Below, piece by piece: positions 46,756 through 55,084 of a stretch of DNA of 64,000 nt. The notes beneath the pieces are model-generated. The model did no database searches and had not been told where the DNA came from. It saw only the letters and a list, made by a program, of their open reading frames with translations. The DNA lies in the NCBI GenBank assembly GCA_004297305.1, contig SCTR01000010.1, positions 248,001 through 312,000 on the forward strand, written 5' to 3'. The translations under genes were made by a program, and so were the position numbers. How positions within the stretch are numbered: the first letter of the stretch is position 1; every line of letters starts with the position of its first letter. The stretch comes from Actinomycetota bacterium (lineage in GTDB: Bacteria > Actinomycetota > Actinomycetes > S36-B12 > FW305-bin1).

Positions 46756-47517
46756 TCAGGAGCCGTAGCGGCGCTCCCGGTCGGCGTACGCCCGAAGGGC
46801 CCGGACGAAGTCGACCTCGCGGAAGTCGGGCCAGAACGCTTCGCAGAAGTAGAACTCCGAATGAGCGCTCTGCCACAGCAGGAAACCGGACAGCCGTTGC
46901 TCGCCGGAGGTGCGGATCACCAGGTCCGGGTCGGGCTGGCCCTTGGTGTACAGGTGTTCGGCGATGTGCTCGACGTCCAGCAGCGCTGCGAGGTCGTCGA
47001 GGCTGGTGCCACGCTCGGCGTGCTGTTGCAGCAGCGCACGAACCGCGTCGACCACCTCCCGTCGACCGCCGTACCCGACCGCGACGTTGACCAGCGGGCC
47101 GCGTACGCCGGCGGTGGTCTCCTGAGCGTCCTTGAGCAGGGCCGTCGTCGACGACGGCAACAGGTCCAGCGCGCCGACCGGGTTGACCCGCCAGCGGCGG
47201 GCGGCCGCCAGGTGGCGCACGGTGTCTTCGATGATCCCGAGAAGCTGCGTCAGCTCCTGCGGGGGACGCGCCAGGTTGTCCGTCGACAGCAACCACAGCG
47301 TGACGACCTCGATGTGCAGGCTCTCGCACCAGCCGAGCAGTTCGTCGATCTTCGCCGCGCCAGCGCGGTGCCCTTCCGCGGACGAGGAACTCCGCTCGCT
47401 GGCCCAGCGCCGGTTGCCGTCGAGGATCACTCCGACGTGGCGGGGCAGCTGCGCCGGGTCGAGGTCGGCACGAAGGCGGCGGAGGTAGGCGCGGTAGACC
47501 AGATCCGACAGCGCCAT
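46756..47517 (-). CDS. uppS: Isoprenyl transferase (cis-prenyltransferase, UppS-like)
   Basis: 253 residues. Catalytic Asp in HVGVILDGNRRWAS, then HRAGAAKIDELLGWC, VTLWLLSTDNLARP and the C-terminal signature RTSGEQRLSGFLLWQSAHSE with FYF. It condenses IPP in cis configuration to make polyprenyl carriers; the LSTDN sequence is closer to the short-chain Z,E-farnesyl type (Rv1086-like) than to long-chain UppS. ATG 47517 lies seven bases after TAGCCT. Substrate chain length is inferred. Confidence 0.92.
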   Translation of the reverse strand: MALSDLVYRAYLRRLRADLDPAQLPRHVGVILDGNRRWASERSSSSAEGHRAGAAKIDELLGWCESLHIEVVTLWLLSTDNLARPPQELTQLLGIIEDTVRHLAAARRWRVNPVGALDLLPSSTTALLKDAQETTAGVRGPLVNVAVGYGGRREVVDAVRALLQQHAERGTSLDDLAALLDVEHIAEHLYTKGQPDPDLVIRTSGEQRLSGFLLWQSAHSEFYFCEAFWPDFREVDFVRALRAYADRERRYGS

Positions 47518-47524
47518 GGGGCGA

Positions 47525-47530
47525 AGGCTA
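47525..47530 (-). promoter_or_regulatory. Isoprenyl transferase -10 box, leaderless type
   Basis: TAGCCT on the minus strand, seven bases before the ATG at 47517, with no ribosome site. Same hexamer and spacing as the xseA promoter. Confidence 0.42.
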
Positions 47531-47601
47531 CCGCCGCCGCCTGCGGGAAACCCTGTCGTGCACGCCAGAGCACGCGTTCGGCCCTGAACCCAGGAGGTCG
47601 T

Positions 47602-48123
47602 TCAGGCGGCGTCGGGACCCTGCGACCGGACGCGCTCGACGGCGGCCATGGCCTCGCGCAGTTCGGCCAGCCACGTCTGTTCGTGACGGCCGACCAGCCG
47701 CACGGACCAGGCCAGCGCGTCGGACCTGGAGCGGGCGACGCCGGCCTGCACCAACGTGTCGAGCACGAGACGGTCCTGCTGCCGCAGTCGCGTCATGACC
47801 GGGACCGACAGGGTCGTGAACAGCTCGCGACGACCGTCGCAGTCGACACCCCAGGCCACCTTGCGACCCGTGCGGTGCTCCAGCTCGCGGGCGATGTCGA
47901 TGCGTTGCGGTCGGGTGCGTTCGCGGAACTCCTTGGTGCGGCCGGCGGCGGCCGCAGTGCGCTCGGCCTCCGAAGCTCCGGCAGCCAGCTCGACCGGCCG
48001 GAGCCGGCCGACGACGGTGATCTCTTCCCGGTCGACGACCACCTCGAGGTCACCGTCGAACCAGTCCTGCGGCACGCGGCCGGTGAGCCAGCCCCGTACT
48101 TGGTCGGTGAGGTGCTGAGTCAT
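47602..48123 (-). CDS. Conserved hypothetical protein
   Basis: 173 residues, soluble, rich in Arg, Glu and Ala. The start region has HLTDQVRGWLTGRVPQDWF, followed by WFDGDLEVVVDREEITVVGR, a helical stretch with EFRERTRPQRIDIARELEHR, and a C-terminal half typical of ribbon-helix-helix or helical DNA-binding proteins (VQAGVARSRSDALAWSVRLV). I do not recognise a named family. It lies 18 bp downstream of the DUF255 gene on the same strand and is probably co-transcribed with it. Confidence 0.7.
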   Translation of the reverse strand: MTQHLTDQVRGWLTGRVPQDWFDGDLEVVVDREEITVVGRLRPVELAAGASEAERTAAAAGRTKEFRERTRPQRIDIARELEHRTGRKVAWGVDCDGRRELFTTLSVPVMTRLRQQDRLVLDTLVQAGVARSRSDALAWSVRLVGRHEQTWLAELREAMAAVERVRSQGPDAA

Positions 48124-48141
48124 AGCGCGATGATTACACGA

Positions 48142-50214
48142 TTACGTCGATGCAGGAAGGCCCGGCGGGCGCCCCGGTTCGGGCAGCGCGCCGACCTGGG
48201 CGGCCAACTGTCCGACGTCGGCGGTCGGCGCCTGGCAGCTGAAGTCGCGGCAGACGTACGCCGTCGCCCCATCGGCCAGCAGCGGACGGCCGACCACCAG
48301 GGCGGCTGCGGATTGGTCGGCGCCCGGAGGGTCGGCGGCGGGTGGGGCCACGGCGACCACGAGCCCCGGCGCCGTCCCCATCAGGGCGGTGTGATGCAGC
48401 GCGGCCCGCGCCGGATCGTCCGGCCCCACGACAGCGACCTCCCGTGGCCCGTCCGCCCATGCCTCGGCGACCGCCAACCCCCAGCCGGCGAAGCGGGGTT
48501 GGCTGCGGCCGATCGCGGCGACGACTCCCAGGGCCGCACCAGCGGCGTCGCGATGGGGAACGCTGCCGGTGAGAGCAGCGAACGTCAGCAGGGCGCCGGC
48601 CGCGGCGCTGCTGCCCGACGGAGTCGCGTTGTCCGCAGGGTCCTGGGGCCGCGCGACGAGTTCCTCTGCGTCCCAAGCGGTGTCGTAGAAGGCGCCGGTG
48701 TCGTCACGGAACTGGGACAGGACGACGTCGAGCAGCTGACCGGCCACCGTGAGCCAGCGCGGCCGCCCGGTGACCTGGTAGAGCGCCAGCAGTCCTTCGG
48801 CGACCCCGGCGTAGTCCTCCAGCACTCCGGCGTGCCGGCCGGCCGTCCCGTCGCGGGACACCCGGGCCAGTCGTACCCGGTCGGACTCCACGAGGTGGAC
48901 GGCGACGAGCAGGTCAGCGGCTGCCGTTGCTGCGTCGAGGTACGCCGGAACTCCCAGCAGGGCACCAGCTTCGGCCAGCGCCGCGATCGCCAGTCCGTTC
49001 CAGCCGGCGACGACCTTGTCGTCGCGGGCCGGCTGCGGCCGTCCGGCGCGCGCGGCGAGCAACCGTTGCCGCACGGACTCCCATCGCACGCTGTCCTGGG
49101 GATCGGCCGGCAGTTGCAGCACCGAGCTGCCGCCCTCGAAGGTGCCGGTGGTCGTCACCTCCAGCAGTCGTGCGGCCCACGCGGCGTCGGCCGTCCCGAG
49201 CGCGGCGGCCAGTTGCTCCTGGGTCCACACATACGTCGACCCTTCGAGGCCGGCCGCATCGGCGTCGAGGGCCGATGCGAAGCCGCCCTGCTCGGTCCGC
49301 AACTCCCGCAGCAGGAAGTCCGCGGTCTCCCGGCTCACCCTCTCCGCCAGTCGGTGGCCGGTGGCACGCCACCAGTGCAGGTAAACCCGAAGCAGCAATG
49401 CGTTGTCGTACAACATCTTCTCGAAATGCGGCACCGTCCATGAGCGGTCGACGGCGTACCGGGCGAAGCCGCCGCCGAGCTGGTCGTACATCCCGCCGCG
49501 TGCCATCGCCTCGCAGGTGGCGCTGACAATCGCCAGGGCACGCCGGTCGCCGACTCGGCCATGATGACGGAGCAGGAACTCCAGCACCATGGACGGCGGG
49601 AACTTCGGCGCACCGCCGAACCCGGCGAACTGTGCGTCGTACTGCGAGGCGAGGACCGCGACCGCCTCGTCGAGCAAGGCAGCATCGGGTGGCCCACCGG
49701 TCACCGCCGGAATCTGCTGACGGGACAGCAGATCGCGGATGTCCGCGGCCGAACCGCGGACCGCGTCCCGACGATCGCGCCACGCATCGTCGACGGCGAG
49801 CAGGACCTGGGTGAACGCCGGCGAACCTGCGCGCGGTTCCCGCGGCCAGTACGTCCCGGCGTAGAACGGTGATCCGTCATGATCGACGAACACGGTCATC
49901 GGCCAGCCCCCGTGACCGGTCAGCGCCTGAGTCGCGCGCATGTACACCGCGTCGACATCGGGACGCTCCTCCCGATCGACCTTGACGCTGACGAACCGTG
50001 CATTCATGAGCCCGGCGGTGGCCGCATCCTCGAAGGACTCGTGCGCCATGACATGGCACCAGTGGCACGCGGCGTACCCGACGCTCAGCAGGATCGGTAC
50101 GTCGCGGCGCTTGGCCTCCGCGAACGCCTCGGGTCCCCACTCCCACCAATCCACCGGATTCTCCGCGTGCTGGAGCAGGTACGGACTTGTCGCCGATGCG
50201 AGTCGGTTGGCCAT
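48142..50214 (-). CDS. Thioredoxin-domain protein DUF255 (YyaL/SPATA20-like)
   Basis: 690 residues. The N-terminal thioredoxin-like domain opens with [20 protein letters not shown] and has the redox motif [10 protein letters not shown]; the C-terminal two thirds form an alpha/alpha toroid related to N-acylglucosamine epimerases (for example [27 protein letters not shown]). Function is poorly known; redox or glycan-related roles are proposed. ATG 50214 has a GCAGGAG site. Its 5' end is duplicated at 52465-52601, flanking a decayed element, so the present start region and promoter were probably supplied by that element. Confidence 0.92.
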   Translation of the reverse strand: MANRLASATSPYLLQHAENPVDWWEWGPEAFAEAKRRDVPILLSVGYAACHWCHVMAHESFEDAATAGLMNARFVSVKVDREERPDVDAVYMRATQALTGHGGWPMTVFVDHDGSPFYAGTYWPREPRAGSPAFTQVLLAVDDAWRDRRDAVRGSAADIRDLLSRQQIPAVTGGPPDAALLDEAVAVLASQYDAQFAGFGGAPKFPPSMVLEFLLRHHGRVGDRRALAIVSATCEAMARGGMYDQLGGGFARYAVDRSWTVPHFEKMLYDNALLLRVYLHWWRATGHRLAERVSRETADFLLRELRTEQGGFASALDADAAGLEGSTYVWTQEQLAAALGTADAAWAARLLEVTTTGTFEGGSSVLQLPADPQDSVRWESVRQRLLAARAGRPQPARDDKVVAGWNGLAIAALAEAGALLGVPAYLDAATAAADLLVAVHLVESDRVRLARVSRDGTAGRHAGVLEDYAGVAEGLLALYQVTGRPRWLTVAGQLLDVVLSQFRDDTGAFYDTAWDAEELVARPQDPADNATPSGSSAAAGALLTFAALTGSVPHRDAAGAALGVVAAIGRSQPRFAGWGLAVAEAWADGPREVAVVGPDDPARAALHHTALMGTAPGLVVAVAPPAADPPGADQSAAALVVGRPLLADGATAYVCRDFSCQAPTADVGQLAAQVGALPEPGRPPGLPAST
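50047..50188. repeat. Direct repeat, copy within the DUF255 gene (putative att side)
   Basis: About 140 bp coding for residues 9-55 of the DUF255 protein match 52465-52601 in the same orientation at roughly 85 percent identity. Identical blocks: 29 bp at 50084-50112 and 24 bp at 50165-50188, where similarity ends abruptly on the start-codon side. Confidence 0.8.
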
Positions 50215-50333
50215 GTCCTGTCACTCCTGCCAGTGGTGTTTGCATGAGAGATCCTTGAATGATGTTTCCGTGGAGGCCCTCTGCCCGGCATGTCGAGCGG
50301 AGTCCCGACTCCAGCCTAGGAGAGGTGGTCACG

Positions 50334-50609
50334 GTGGCAGCTCGCACGAAGACCACCCTGCTCGCCCAGGGCAAGGGAGCGCCGCCTCGACGGGACCGGC
50401 TGGTCGTGGCGGGTGCGGCTCTACGGGCCCGCCACTGGCGAAACCGGCTACCAGGTCATCTTCAAGGCCCCGGCCGGTGAAGGTGAGCCGCGGAAGCGAG
50501 TCCTGCGGCGAGCTTCATCGGAGGAGGAGCGCGCAAGATCTTCGCCCAGGCCGAAGCCGCACTCGACGCCGAGAGGGAGACTCCCGCGGCCGCCGGCGTG
50601 CGGGGATGA
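50334..50609 (+). pseudogene. Tyrosine-recombinase/integrase N-terminal remnant, frameshifted
   Basis: GTG 50334 has an upstream AGGAGAGG. Three successive frames are needed: VAARTKTTLLAQGKG and PRRDR in frame 1; WSWRVRLYGPATGETGYQVI, then FKAPAGEGEPRKRVLRRASS in a second frame after a base gain near 50400; ARKIFAQAEAALDAERETPA in a third after one base is lost near 50530; then TGA at 50607. These fit the arm-DNA-binding N-terminus of actinobacterial phage-type integrases. The core-binding and catalytic domains are gone. It sits immediately beside the duplicated DUF255 segment, where an integrase gene normally lies relative to its att site. Confidence 0.7.
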
Positions 50610-51264
50610 ATTGGTGATCGGACTCCGGAGCATCTACCGACTAGGCCCCTACTGGGCGGACGGCAGGCTGTCTGGACGCCTGCAGAGTCGAGCGAAGACC
50701 TCGGAGATGAAGCAGTTCATCTCCGAGGTGCGAGGGAGGGTCACCGAGTCGTTCGCACGCTCGGTTGCAGCGAAGCTTGAGCAGCTCGGGATGACAACGA
50801 AGCTGTCGGTGAACAAGATCGGACAACAGCGGCTCGTGGATTCGAAGGGTCAGGACCTCGGAGACGTCGACATCCTGGCCGCACACCGGTCGACTCGATC
50901 CATCGTCGCGGTGGAGGCGAAAGACTGCGAGATCGCTCGGACCCCGCCGAGATCGCCGGGAGTTCGAGAAGCTCCTCAAAGGAAGAAGGGCAAGAAGTCG
51001 ACGGTTGAGCTGCACAGCCGGCGGCTCGCGTGGCTCCGCGAGAACCTCGCCGAGGTCGTACGCAGCCTCGGCGTGGATCCCGATGACGGACCGTGGCAAG
51101 TCGTCGGGAGCATCGTCACCAGCGGCCCGTTACTGACGCCGCTGGTGGAACACAGTCCGCTTCCCGTCGTCCCGTACGTTGACCTACGGATCGAGGCCGC
51201 ACGATCCTGGACCTTCGCCGTGGGTGCGTCAGGGGAAGAAGAAGCCGCGAACGACCCGGAGTAG
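50610..51264 (+). pseudogene. Truncated nuclease-like protein gene with compensating frameshifts
   Basis: The open frame begins in the integrase remnant and has no proper start before ATG 50707, while coding character (IYRLGPYWADGRLSGRLQSR) is already present at 50625, so the gene is 5'-truncated. GDVDILAAHRSTRSIVAVEA with the following K suggests a PD-(D/E)xK nuclease core (Asp, Glu-x-Lys). Between about 50941 and 50992 the translated ARTPPRSPGVREAPQRKK looks shifted: adjusting single bases at three places gives PAEIA, EFEKLLKG and KKGKKSTVEL, a credible helix. Three single-base losses have restored the frame. Function unknown. Confidence 0.5.
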
Positions 51265-51347
51265 GGCCTTGGCGTGCGGAACTTGAGCGAACGCGCCGCC
51301 GCTTCTCCACAGATCGGGGCCCGCCCAGCCGTTAGTTCCGTAACATC

Positions 51348-51353
51348 TATGAT
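51348..51353 (+). promoter_or_regulatory. Promoter -10 box of the HigA-like gene
   Basis: TATGAT lies in the most AT-rich stretch of the element (51333-51356), 30 bases before the ATG at 51384, which has its own AGAGGAG site. No confident -35 box. The adjoining TAACATC and GATACGC may include the antitoxin's operator. Confidence 0.4.
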
Positions 51354-51383
51354 ACGCTCGCTCCCTGGAGAGGAGTGATCGAC

Positions 51384-51794
51384 ATGACCGGCAACAGTGC
51401 CTTCTGGGATGACCTTGCCCGCGACCTTGAGGATCCTGAGTTCCTCCGGGAGTTCGTCGTCGAGTCCATGCGCATCGCCACCGTCGACAAGGTAGTCAAC
51501 GCGCTCGATGACGCACGCGAGGCCGCTGGGCTGTCCAAGGCTGAGCTTGCTCGCGCCATCCAGGTCGAGCCGGCGACGATCCGGCGCCTCTTCGCCTCGG
51601 ACAAGTCGAACCCGACGCTTGGCACGCTGGCCGAGGTCGCCGCAGCGCTCGGGATGCGAATTACTATCGAGCCGCTCGATGAGGACGAGCGGACGAAGGT
51701 TACCGAGCCCCTCCTGGCTGGACGGACCGCCGACCCCGCCGCCCTGGCTCGCCACCTCCACGAGCTGCGGACCCGCTCCAAGGTTCCGGCCTGA
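51384..51794 (+). CDS. HTH (HigA-like) antitoxin
   Basis: 136 residues. N-terminal helices AFWDDLARDLEDPEFLREFV and RIATVDKVVNALDDAREAAG precede an Xre-type helix-turn-helix (LSKAELARAIQVEPATIRRL then NPTLGTLAEVAAALGMRITI). This combination is the usual antitoxin partner of Gp49/RelE-like toxins in actinomycetes. ATG 51384 has AGAGGAG at nine bases. Unlike the normal head-to-tail operon, the likely toxin gene faces it tail to tail with two bases between stop codons. Confidence 0.82.
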   Translation: MTGNSAFWDDLARDLEDPEFLREFVVESMRIATVDKVVNALDDAREAAGLSKAELARAIQVEPATIRRLFASDKSNPTLGTLAEVAAALGMRITIEPLDEDERTKVTEPLLAGRTADPAALARHLHELRTRSKVPA

Positions 51795-51796
51795 CG

Positions 51797-52276
51797 TCAC
51801 CCGATCGAGCGCGGGTTGCGGTTGAGGTATTCCTTGCCCATCGAGCGCACCGCCGCGTAGTCGGCGTCGCTCAACGTCGTGCGGAACGGCTTGTCACGAC
51901 CGTCGATAACGACCAACAGCGGCTTCTCCTGCCCCTTGGCCTCGTAGTCGAGCAGGCAGAACAAGCGGTAGTGGTGGCGCCTCGGTCCGTCGATGCGAAC
52001 CTCGAACCAGCCTCTCATGTCGCCCTTCATCGCCTCCCAGTAGCCGCCGCCGGTGAACCGCTTGGGCGGTGCCGTAGCAACGGCGATGAGAACGGCGCTG
52101 GCCTTCGCACGGACCGAGATCGGCCAGGAGCGCAGGGCATTGCGACCGGGCTCGGTCTGACCGGCGTCGTCCTCGACGTGCCGCTTGAAGTAGACGATGT
52201 CGTGCGGGTCGTCAGGAGAGGGCCCAATGCGCACAGTTGGCGCCGGAGCGTTCTTTCGCTTCTTTGAGCTCGCCAT
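51797..52276 (-). CDS. RelE/HigB (Gp49-like) toxin-family protein
   Basis: 159 residues from ATG 52276; in-frame GTG 52279 is an alternative. The C-terminal 110 residues match Gp49/HigB proteins: WPISVRAKASAVLIAVATAP, GGGYWEAMKGDMRGWFEVRI, GPRRHHYRLFCLLDYEAKGQ and LVVIDGRDKPFRTTLSDADY. These act as ribosome-dependent or ribosome-independent mRNA interferases. A basic N-terminal extension (SSKKRKN) precedes the domain. Convergent with the antitoxin gene, so the two need separate promoters. Confidence 0.8.
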   Translation of the reverse strand: MASSKKRKNAPAPTVRIGPSPDDPHDIVYFKRHVEDDAGQTEPGRNALRSWPISVRAKASAVLIAVATAPPKRFTGGGYWEAMKGDMRGWFEVRIDGPRRHHYRLFCLLDYEAKGQEKPLLVVIDGRDKPFRTTLSDADYAAVRSMGKEYLNRNPRSIG

Positions 52277-52441
52277 CACCGTCAACGCTATCGGCGACTA
52301 CCGACATCGGCCGGGAGGCAGGTGCCCCCGTGATGCAAAGTAGTGATGCAAACTGTCCCGGGTACAGCGTTCAACGGCGATACGGCGTGAACCGACGCGG
52401 CACGCCAAGCGCTCTCTGACCTGCGGTTTAGCCGAAACCCG

Positions 52442-52610
52442 TCAACGACCATCTACGCGGCGACCATGTGGCACCAGTGGCGGCGGCGAGTCGACACTCA
52501 GCAGGATCGGTACGTCGCGGCGCTTAGCCTCCTCGAACGCCTCGGGTCCCCACTCCGACCAATCCACTGGATTGTCGGCGTGCTGGAGCAGGTACGGACT
52601 TAAGGCCGCC
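52442..52610 (-). pseudogene. Fragment of a DUF255 thioredoxin-domain gene
   Basis: Encodes [37 protein letters not shown], closely matching residues 9-48 of the intact protein at 48142-50214, then shifts out of frame just before the CHWCH region (the DNA CCACTGGTGCC is still there) and stops. No start codon or ribosome site fits. Sequence differs from the intact copy at about one base in seven, many at third codon positions, so it is a different allele rather than a recent copy. Confidence 0.75.
52465..52601. repeat. Direct repeat, distal copy (putative att side)
   Basis: Counterpart of 50047-50188. Identical blocks are 52497-52525 (29 bp) and 52578-52601 (24 bp). With the integrase remnant inside, the two repeats bound a 2.3-kb insert. 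Confidence 0.75.
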
Positions 52611-53202
52611 CCCGCCAGGTAGGCCGAGAAACGCGAGCGCAGTGACATCTTGGGCAACTGCGAAGTCTCGACGGGCGTCTCGCTCTCGTTGAGTCCCGTG
52701 AAGTCCGATGGCCCGGCCCCATCGGCAGGAATGCCAGTGCGTCGAACGAGTCGTGTCCTCGGATGGCCGATTCCAACTTGGTCCGGACGGCCTCAATCTG
52801 ACGTTTCAGTTGGGTACCGATGTCGCCATGACAGGATGCCTGCTGCACGAGGTTGGTATAGAAGTCCGCGAACGCGAGACGTTCTCGGTTCCCGCGTCGA
52901 TGAACTGAACGCGGTCGGGCTTGGGATGGGCGCTCGCAGTGTGGGCGCCGGCACCAACAACCGGGCGGACCTCGACTGCTCGGAGTGGCTAGGCTGCCAA
53001 CCTTGGCGAATCTGCTCGCGTCTACTTCCAGGTCGTCGACCGTCGCGCGACCTCGTAGATCGCCTCGATCTGCCGCGTGCTCAGCTGGAGAATCCGCAAA
53101 AGGTCGATCGCACGAACCGCAAAGGTCGATTCGATCTTGATTCTCGCCCTTCCCCGGCCCCGCGCTTCTCCGGCACCTACTGCGACGCCCGCCTGGCACT
53201 GG
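52611..53202. other. Decayed region with coding remnants, no intact gene
   Basis: No complete gene. On the minus strand about 52705-52905 encodes [40 protein letters not shown] and [16 protein letters not shown], which reads like real protein but has no start and loses sense on both sides. A second minus-strand piece, about 53022-53130, encodes RARIKIESTFAVRAIDLLRI, LQLSTRQIEAIYEVARR and stops at 53022. These may be two parts of one or two genes broken by indels. I do not recognise a family. Confidence 0.5.
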
Positions 53203-53715
53203 CTACCAGTGCGGAGGCGGGGCGGCCTGGGGCGCGGTGTGCTCGGTCCAGCCCGAACCGTCCCAGTACTTCTGACCCGGCCCGTGCGGGTTCGGATACC
53301 AACCAGCGGGAACGTCCGGCGGCGGAGGCGGCGGAAGATCGGGAACGATCCGCAGCTTGACCGTTGCAGGCCAGGAACCCTCGTGCGCGACAGGGTCGAC
53401 CTGTGACCGTTCGGCCAGTGCGCGGGTCAGTTCCTCGTAGAGGGCAGCGAAGCCGGCAGTGTGCTTCTTGAGGAAATGTAACTGGTGACGTCTGCCGCCC
53501 TTAGTCCGAATATCCAGTCGACCATTCCTGACGATGTTCGCATCGCGATAGTCAACAGTCGCAATGTCGTTGATGGCGACCTTGACCTCGGACGGAATCG
53601 GTTCGCCCGGAATCTTGGTTCCTGCAACACCCAGTGTGGCCATCTTGTTGCGGCCCCGCACGCGCAGCGTATGACCGTCGAAATCGACATCGATGGCGTA
53701 CCCCCGGATGCTCAT
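53203..53715 (-). CDS. DUF4429-like and DUF2510 domain protein
   Basis: 170 residues from ATG 53715 (GGGGAG before it; ATG 53724 possible). The N-terminal 110 residues form an all-beta PH-like domain (GYAIDVDFDGHTLRVRGRNK, IPSEVKVAINDIATVDYRDA, TKGGRRHQLHFLKKH) like DUF4429 proteins. A proline linker leads to a DUF2510 module at the C-terminus (AGWYPNPHGPGQKYWDGSGW). No transmembrane segment. Function unknown. It probably lies just outside the decayed element. Confidence 0.75.
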   Translation of the reverse strand: MSIRGYAIDVDFDGHTLRVRGRNKMATLGVAGTKIPGEPIPSEVKVAINDIATVDYRDANIVRNGRLDIRTKGGRRHQLHFLKKHTAGFAALYEELTRALAERSQVDPVAHEGSWPATVKLRIVPDLPPPPPPDVPAGWYPNPHGPGQKYWDGSGWTEHTAPQAAPPPHW

Positions 53716-53724
53716 GCTCCCCAT

Positions 53725-54007
53725 TCCCCTGGCCGCGATCGCTTCATACCCCGTCCTCTCCTGCCGCCCCGGCGGCTGCTGAGCCTTCCCCGCTCCGCAG
53801 GATGCAGGTGGTGCGGCCCGACTTCAAGCCTGTCAACGGGGACGTCTTGGCAACCCCTGCCCTGCCGATGCGGTGAGTGCGCCTCAGCCACGCCGGGGAC
53901 GTTACGGGAGCCGTCCGACACTGTTCAGCCGGCTTTCGCAGTGTCGTCGCCCGTCACGATCGTCGATGACGTTATGGCCGCCCAGCATGGGGGCGCAATC
54001 GCTCACG
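53725..54007. other. 283-bp intergenic region, nothing recognised
   Basis: No credible reading frame, strong hairpin or promoter box found between the DUF2510 gene start and the QueA-like gene stop. Confidence 0.4.
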
Positions 54008-55084
54008 TCACGGCAGCAGCAGGCAGGAGTCGCCGAACTCGTGCCAGCGGTAACCGCACCTCGCCGCCTCGGCGTACGCCGCGCTGACCGCGTCGGGACC
54101 GGCAATGGCCTGCAGCAGCAACAGGTGCGACGCCTGCGGCTCATGCCATCCCGTGAGCAAGCCGGACACCACGCGCGCCGGTCGGGACGGCCCCAGCACG
54201 AGGTCGGTCCACCCCTCACCAGGCACGACACGGCCGGCCGGCAGCGCCGCCGATTCCAGTGCCCGGGTCACCGTCGTACCGACCGCGACGACGCGACCGC
54301 CGCTCGCCCGGGTGAGTTCGACGAGGCGGGCGGTCTGCGCTGGCACGCGGTACCACTCGGGCGCCGGTGGCTCGGCGGCCTCGGGCGACGAGAAGCCGGT
54401 GTGCAGCACGACCGGGGCGATCGTGATCCCTGCCGCGACCAGCGACGTCACGACCTCGGCGGTCAGCGGTCGTGCGGCGCTGGGCATTTCCGCACTGCCG
54501 ACCGGCGCATCGGGATCGGCGTCCGGACCTGGCGCGGTGGCAAACACCGTCTGATACGCCGACAGCGGCCAGGATCCTTCGACGTGGGAGTACGCGATCG
54601 GCTGCCCGTACCGACGAAGGTATCCCTCAAGGCCGCCCTCCACAGCGGCTGCCGCGCGCCACAACCGGGCGCCGCGCGCCGACTGCCCTGCGGGGAAAGG
54701 TGCCGTCAGCCGCAAACTGACCTCCCCCGGGAGCTCGACGACGTCGCCGACCGCAGCGGTCAGCACCGGACCGCTGCGGTCCGGTCGGCGCAGTTCCACG
54801 ACCCATTCCCGCCGCCCACCGGGCGACGCCATGGCGTGAACCGTCACCGGGACGCTGCCCAGCGCCGCCCCGTCGACCGCGGCGGGCAAGGTGGCAGACG
54901 TGTTGACCACCACCAGGTCACCGGCCCGCAGGACCGACGGCAGCGCAGGGAGCCGGTGGTGGCGAAGCACCGGACCGCCCGCGCCGGTCGTGACCACGAG
55001 CAGACGTACGTCGTCACGTCGCCCGCCGCCCGCCTCAATCGGCGTCCGGGCGTCCGGACCGGACGCCACCCTCGACGTCGTCAT
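54008..55084 (-). CDS. QueA-like protein (diverged S-adenosylmethionine:tRNA ribosyltransferase-isomerase family)
   Basis: 358 residues from ATG 55084, overlapping the SDR stop (ATGA). The family is recognised from GQPIAYSHVEGSWPLSAYQT, GSAEMPSAARPLTAEVV, VVLHTGFSSPEAAEPP, TTVTRALESAA and GWTDLVLGPSRPARVVSGLL. The usual N-terminal NDTRV-x-PAR motif of QueA is replaced by NTSATLPAAV and the LPEELIAQ start motif is missing, so the classical queuosine step is doubtful. Many actinomycetes carry this form. Co-transcription with a SoxR-linked SDR suggests a redox-related role. Confidence 0.8.
   Translation of the reverse strand: MTTSRVASGPDARTPIEAGGGRRDDVRLLVVTTGAGGPVLRHHRLPALPSVLRAGDLVVVNTSATLPAAVDGAALGSVPVTVHAMASPGGRREWVVELRRPDRSGPVLTAAVGDVVELPGEVSLRLTAPFPAGQSARGARLWRAAAAVEGGLEGYLRRYGQPIAYSHVEGSWPLSAYQTVFATAPGPDADPDAPVGSAEMPSAARPLTAEVVTSLVAAGITIAPVVLHTGFSSPEAAEPPAPEWYRVPAQTARLVELTRASGGRVVAVGTTVTRALESAALPAGRVVPGEGWTDLVLGPSRPARVVSGLLTGWHEPQASHLLLLQAIAGPDAVSAAYAEAARCGYRWHEFGDSCLLLP

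Noticed and set aside
46582-49443. A 953-codon plus-strand open frame opposite the isoprenyl transferase, hypothetical and DUF255 genes
   Set aside because: Complement of strongly conserved genes, no ribosome site, composition dominated by Arg, Gly, Gln and His, typical of antisense frames in high-GC DNA.
50413-51264. An intact 283-residue protein
   Set aside because: Its first 65 codons come from integrase sequence read partly in a shifted frame; the downstream part is a truncated separate gene.
52442-52657. A short functional DUF255 gene
   Set aside because: No start or ribosome site fits, the redox CHWCH region is out of frame, and only about 40 residues match; scored as a fragment.
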